Shown in pieces: positions 4,885 through 6,616 of a DNA stretch of 6,616 bases (position 1 is the stretch's first letter; the number at the start of each line of letters is the position of its first letter). Both the position numbers and the translations under genes were made by a program. The DNA is from Propionibacteriaceae bacterium (lineage in GTDB: Bacteria > Actinomycetota > Actinomycetes > Propionibacteriales > Propionibacteriaceae), in assembly GCA_031265725.1 (NCBI GenBank), contig JAISCH010000019.1:1-6616 (forward strand), written 5' to 3'. Below the pieces are notes generated by a model. The model did not search any database, was not told the DNA's origin, and saw only the letters and a program-made list of their open reading frames with translations.

Positions 4885-6558
4885 ATGAGCGCATTTATGC
4901 GACTGCTCCATGAGCTTGTGCTGCTGGTGGCCCGCATCGGGCGAGTCCCGCGTTCGGTGTGGGGGAGCGTCGCCATTGCGATGGTGGCCTCCTGGGTCGC
5001 CTATTTCGGCACCATTTTGATCGCCACCGAGGTCGTCTCAGTGACTCCGTGGCTGCTGATCGGCTGCCTGTCCCTCGGCCTGGTCGCCCAGCTCTCCGCC
5101 GTCGTCTACGCGCTGCGGGTGCTGCTGGGCAGCCGGGCCGCATTCGGACGTTTGCTGGCCGAGACGATGCTGGCCTTCCTGAGCATGTATTGGGCTTTCG
5201 GCTTCGTGGACAGCAATCTCCACGATGTGATGGACGTGATCAGTGCGCGGTTGGGCTTCTTCTCCTTCGCCGACGCAGTTGGTGCGATGAATCCGCTGTC
5301 GTCCCCGCTGGTGCTGGTCCTCGTGCTGGTGGCCCTGGTCGGCAGCTTCCTGCTCCGGCGCTGGCTGGAATGGCTCTTCGACCGGACCGGGCGCAGTGTC
5401 ATCGGCGTCGCCTCGGCGTTGGTGGAGGCGGTATTCCTCTTCCTGCTGGGTGTCAGCGGCTTCCGGATCATCACCTGGGTGCTGCTCTGGCTGGGCAACC
5501 GCAATCTGGCGAGTTGGCTGGACGCCGCGCTGGAGCAAATCAAGGCCGTCATCCATATCGACTTGCCAGAGATTTTCACTACTTTTTGGGATGTCGTGGC
5601 CGTGCCGTTGGCCAACATGGTGTTCCTGCCAATCGCCTGGTTGGCCCTGGCTGGGGTGGTCGCCGGGGTCAAAGCCCCGAACTTGGCCGAGTTGTGGAGT
5701 GCGGAACGTTCGCGGGCCGGGGTGCTGCGCAAAGCGTCGTTGGCAGTGGTCGACGCTTTTTACAACGACATAGATGACAAGGTGCTCCCCTTCGTCTACT
5801 CGCTGCGCCGGGTGCTCAAAGCGGGCTGGGCGCTGCTGGGCGGCTACGTCTTGCTCTTCTTCGCGCTGCACCAGATCGGTGGGAGCATCGACAACTGGAT
5901 CGAGGCGCTGATAATGGGGTCGGGGGCCAACCAACTGTTGATGTTCCCCTTCGGTGATTTCGTCGATCAGGTCGTGGTCACCGGGTTGCAGTTGGTCCTC
6001 TTGGCTGCGGCTTTCCAACGGGTCGAGGAATTGCGTTCCGAACCCACTCCGAGTCCGGTCCCGAACTGGTCCTGCGCGCTCTGGGTGGTCGCCGTCCTGA
6101 CGGCTGTCACCTGTGTGCAGGCGCTCACCGTGGGCTTGGACGGCGCTCAGCGGGTGGCGGCGGGCACTACCGTCCGGGTGGGCCGTTCCGAAGTCTTGGT
6201 CAGCGAGGTCCGGGTGGGTGATGAGTTCGTCTCCGGTAATAATGTGGAGCGTTCCAGTCAGACATTCGTAGTGGTCAAAGTGAGCGTGTTCAATGCGTAC
6301 CCGGCCCGTTCGGTCGAGTTGAGTCTGCTGGCGGGTGGCGCCAGTTACCAGCCTTGGGACGGGTACACCTACTTGAGTTCCACTCCGGGTTTTCGTTCCA
6401 CCCGTGATGTGATTTTCGAGGTCGAACGGTCGGGGTTGGCGGGCGGTGTCTCGATCCGGGTCGAGTCAGCGGAGTATGCCGCCGAATTCGCGCTCAGCGG
6501 GCTGTCGCCGTCCCCGACCATCGCGGTGGACACCACAGGTGTGCGGACGGCGCCATGA
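4885..6558 (+). CDS. Polytopic membrane protein with extracytoplasmic C-terminal domain, unknown function
   Basis: I do not recognise this 557-residue protein. Hydrophobic segments that could span the membrane lie at about residues 26-47, 54-79, 91-108, 139-157, 176-203, 236-260, 312-329, 350-376 and 397-416, giving some eight or nine passes. Between them is a hydrophilic loop around 262-308 with charged residues (SAERSRAGVLRKA and FYNDIDDKVLPF). After the last span, residues about 418-540 lack hydrophobic helices and look beta-rich: GTTVRVGRSEVLVSEVRVGD, QTFVVVKVSVFNAY, DVIFEVERSG. This layout recalls the Ig-like DUF4352 type of secreted domains, a tentative resemblance only. With nine spans and a cytoplasmic N-terminus the domain would sit outside. 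The TGA overlaps the next ATG (ATGA), so the two products probably act together. No catalytic motif, transporter signature or channel selectivity filter is visible. Confidence 0.85.
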   Translation: MSAFMRLLHELVLLVARIGRVPRSVWGSVAIAMVASWVAYFGTILIATEVVSVTPWLLIGCLSLGLVAQLSAVVYALRVLLGSRAAFGRLLAETMLAFLSMYWAFGFVDSNLHDVMDVISARLGFFSFADAVGAMNPLSSPLVLVLVLVALVGSFLLRRWLEWLFDRTGRSVIGVASALVEAVFLFLLGVSGFRIITWVLLWLGNRNLASWLDAALEQIKAVIHIDLPEIFTTFWDVVAVPLANMVFLPIAWLALAGVVAGVKAPNLAELWSAERSRAGVLRKASLAVVDAFYNDIDDKVLPFVYSLRRVLKAGWALLGGYVLLFFALHQIGGSIDNWIEALIMGSGANQLLMFPFGDFVDQVVVTGLQLVLLAAAFQRVEELRSEPTPSPVPNWSCALWVVAVLTAVTCVQALTVGLDGAQRVAAGTTVRVGRSEVLVSEVRVGDEFVSGNNVERSSQTFVVVKVSVFNAYPARSVELSLLAGGASYQPWDGYTYLSSTPGFRSTRDVIFEVERSGLAGGVSIRVESAEYAAEFALSGLSPSPTIAVDTTGVRTAP

Positions 6559-6616
6559 GACCGGCAAGAGTGTTCCTGGTCGTCGCCGCAGCGCTGGCTT
6601 TGGCCCTGGCCTGGGT
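6555..6616 (+). CDS. Start of a secreted or membrane-anchored protein, cut by the window end
   Basis: Only the first 20 codons are present: ATG 6555 overlaps the stop of the preceding gene as ATGA. The residues read MRPARVFLVVAAALALALAW, a short basic start followed by an unbroken hydrophobic stretch, as in a signal peptide or N-terminal membrane anchor. No separate Shine-Dalgarno stands out, so translational coupling to the membrane protein is likely. The function cannot be told from this fragment, but tight coupling suggests a partner that works at the membrane or outside it. Confidence 0.65.
   Translation, partial: MRPARVFLVVAAALALALAW

Noticed and set aside
5161..5340. Possible potassium-channel pore loop (FFSFADAV before a hydrophobic span)
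   Set aside because: The position before a transmembrane helix is reminiscent of two-helix channels, but the TVGYG-type selectivity filter is absent and the following residues (GAMNPLSS) do not substitute for it.
5038..6018. 326-codon open frame on the minus strand inside the membrane-protein gene
   Set aside because: It is antisense to a frame with a strong ribosome binding site and coherent hydrophobic segments. Its product is a Gln/His/Asp-rich mix typical of the reverse complement of Leu/Val/Ala codons in GC-rich DNA.

Overview
The window looks like ordinary chromosomal DNA from a GC-rich actinobacterium. The gene order parA - small DNA-binding-like gene - scpA - scpB - RluB-type pseudouridine synthase, the overlapping stops and starts, the frequent GTG starts and the sparse intergenic DNA all fit that group. 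The tandem-FKBP lipoprotein and GluQRS downstream suggest Propionibacteriales or a relative, but the family-level guess is weak. I see no mobile element, tRNA, rRNA, CRISPR array or phage gene.

Region 1 (1-2710, + strand) is a tightly packed chromosome-maintenance operon. It holds the 3' end of a ParA/Soj ATPase, a 77-residue protein with a ribbon-helix-helix-like pattern, ScpA, ScpB and an RsuA/RluB-family pseudouridine synthase. Every junction overlaps (16, 4, 26 or 23, and 8 nt), so translation is probably coupled. ScpA and ScpB form the kleisin/winged-helix part of the SMC condensin. ParA plus a small DNA-binding-like protein beside them could be a second DNA-segregation or condensin-loading module.

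Region 2 (2711-3906) starts with a regulatory intergenic stretch: a 9-bp perfect inverted repeat straddles a plausible promoter whose -10 lies 8 nt before a GTG start, suggesting a leaderless or nearly leaderless mRNA. The gene it would drive is a secreted lipoprotein with two FKBP-like domains, the second lacking recognisable active-site residues. A 111-bp convergent gap with two small hairpins follows.

Region 3 (3907-4800, - strand) encodes GluQRS, which glutamylates queuosine in tRNA-Asp. An 84-bp divergent intergenic region with a 7+7 bp near-perfect palindrome separates it from region 4.

Region 4 (4885-6616, + strand) has a 557-residue polytopic membrane protein of no family I recognise, with a beta-rich, probably extracytoplasmic C-terminal domain. 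An ATGA overlap links it to a second gene, cut by the window end, that starts with a signal-peptide or anchor-like sequence. This pair is the least understood part of the window. Nothing here proves an undescribed system. The best leads are the inverted repeat at the FKBP promoter, the ParA/small-protein/ScpAB linkage and the uncharacterised membrane pair.
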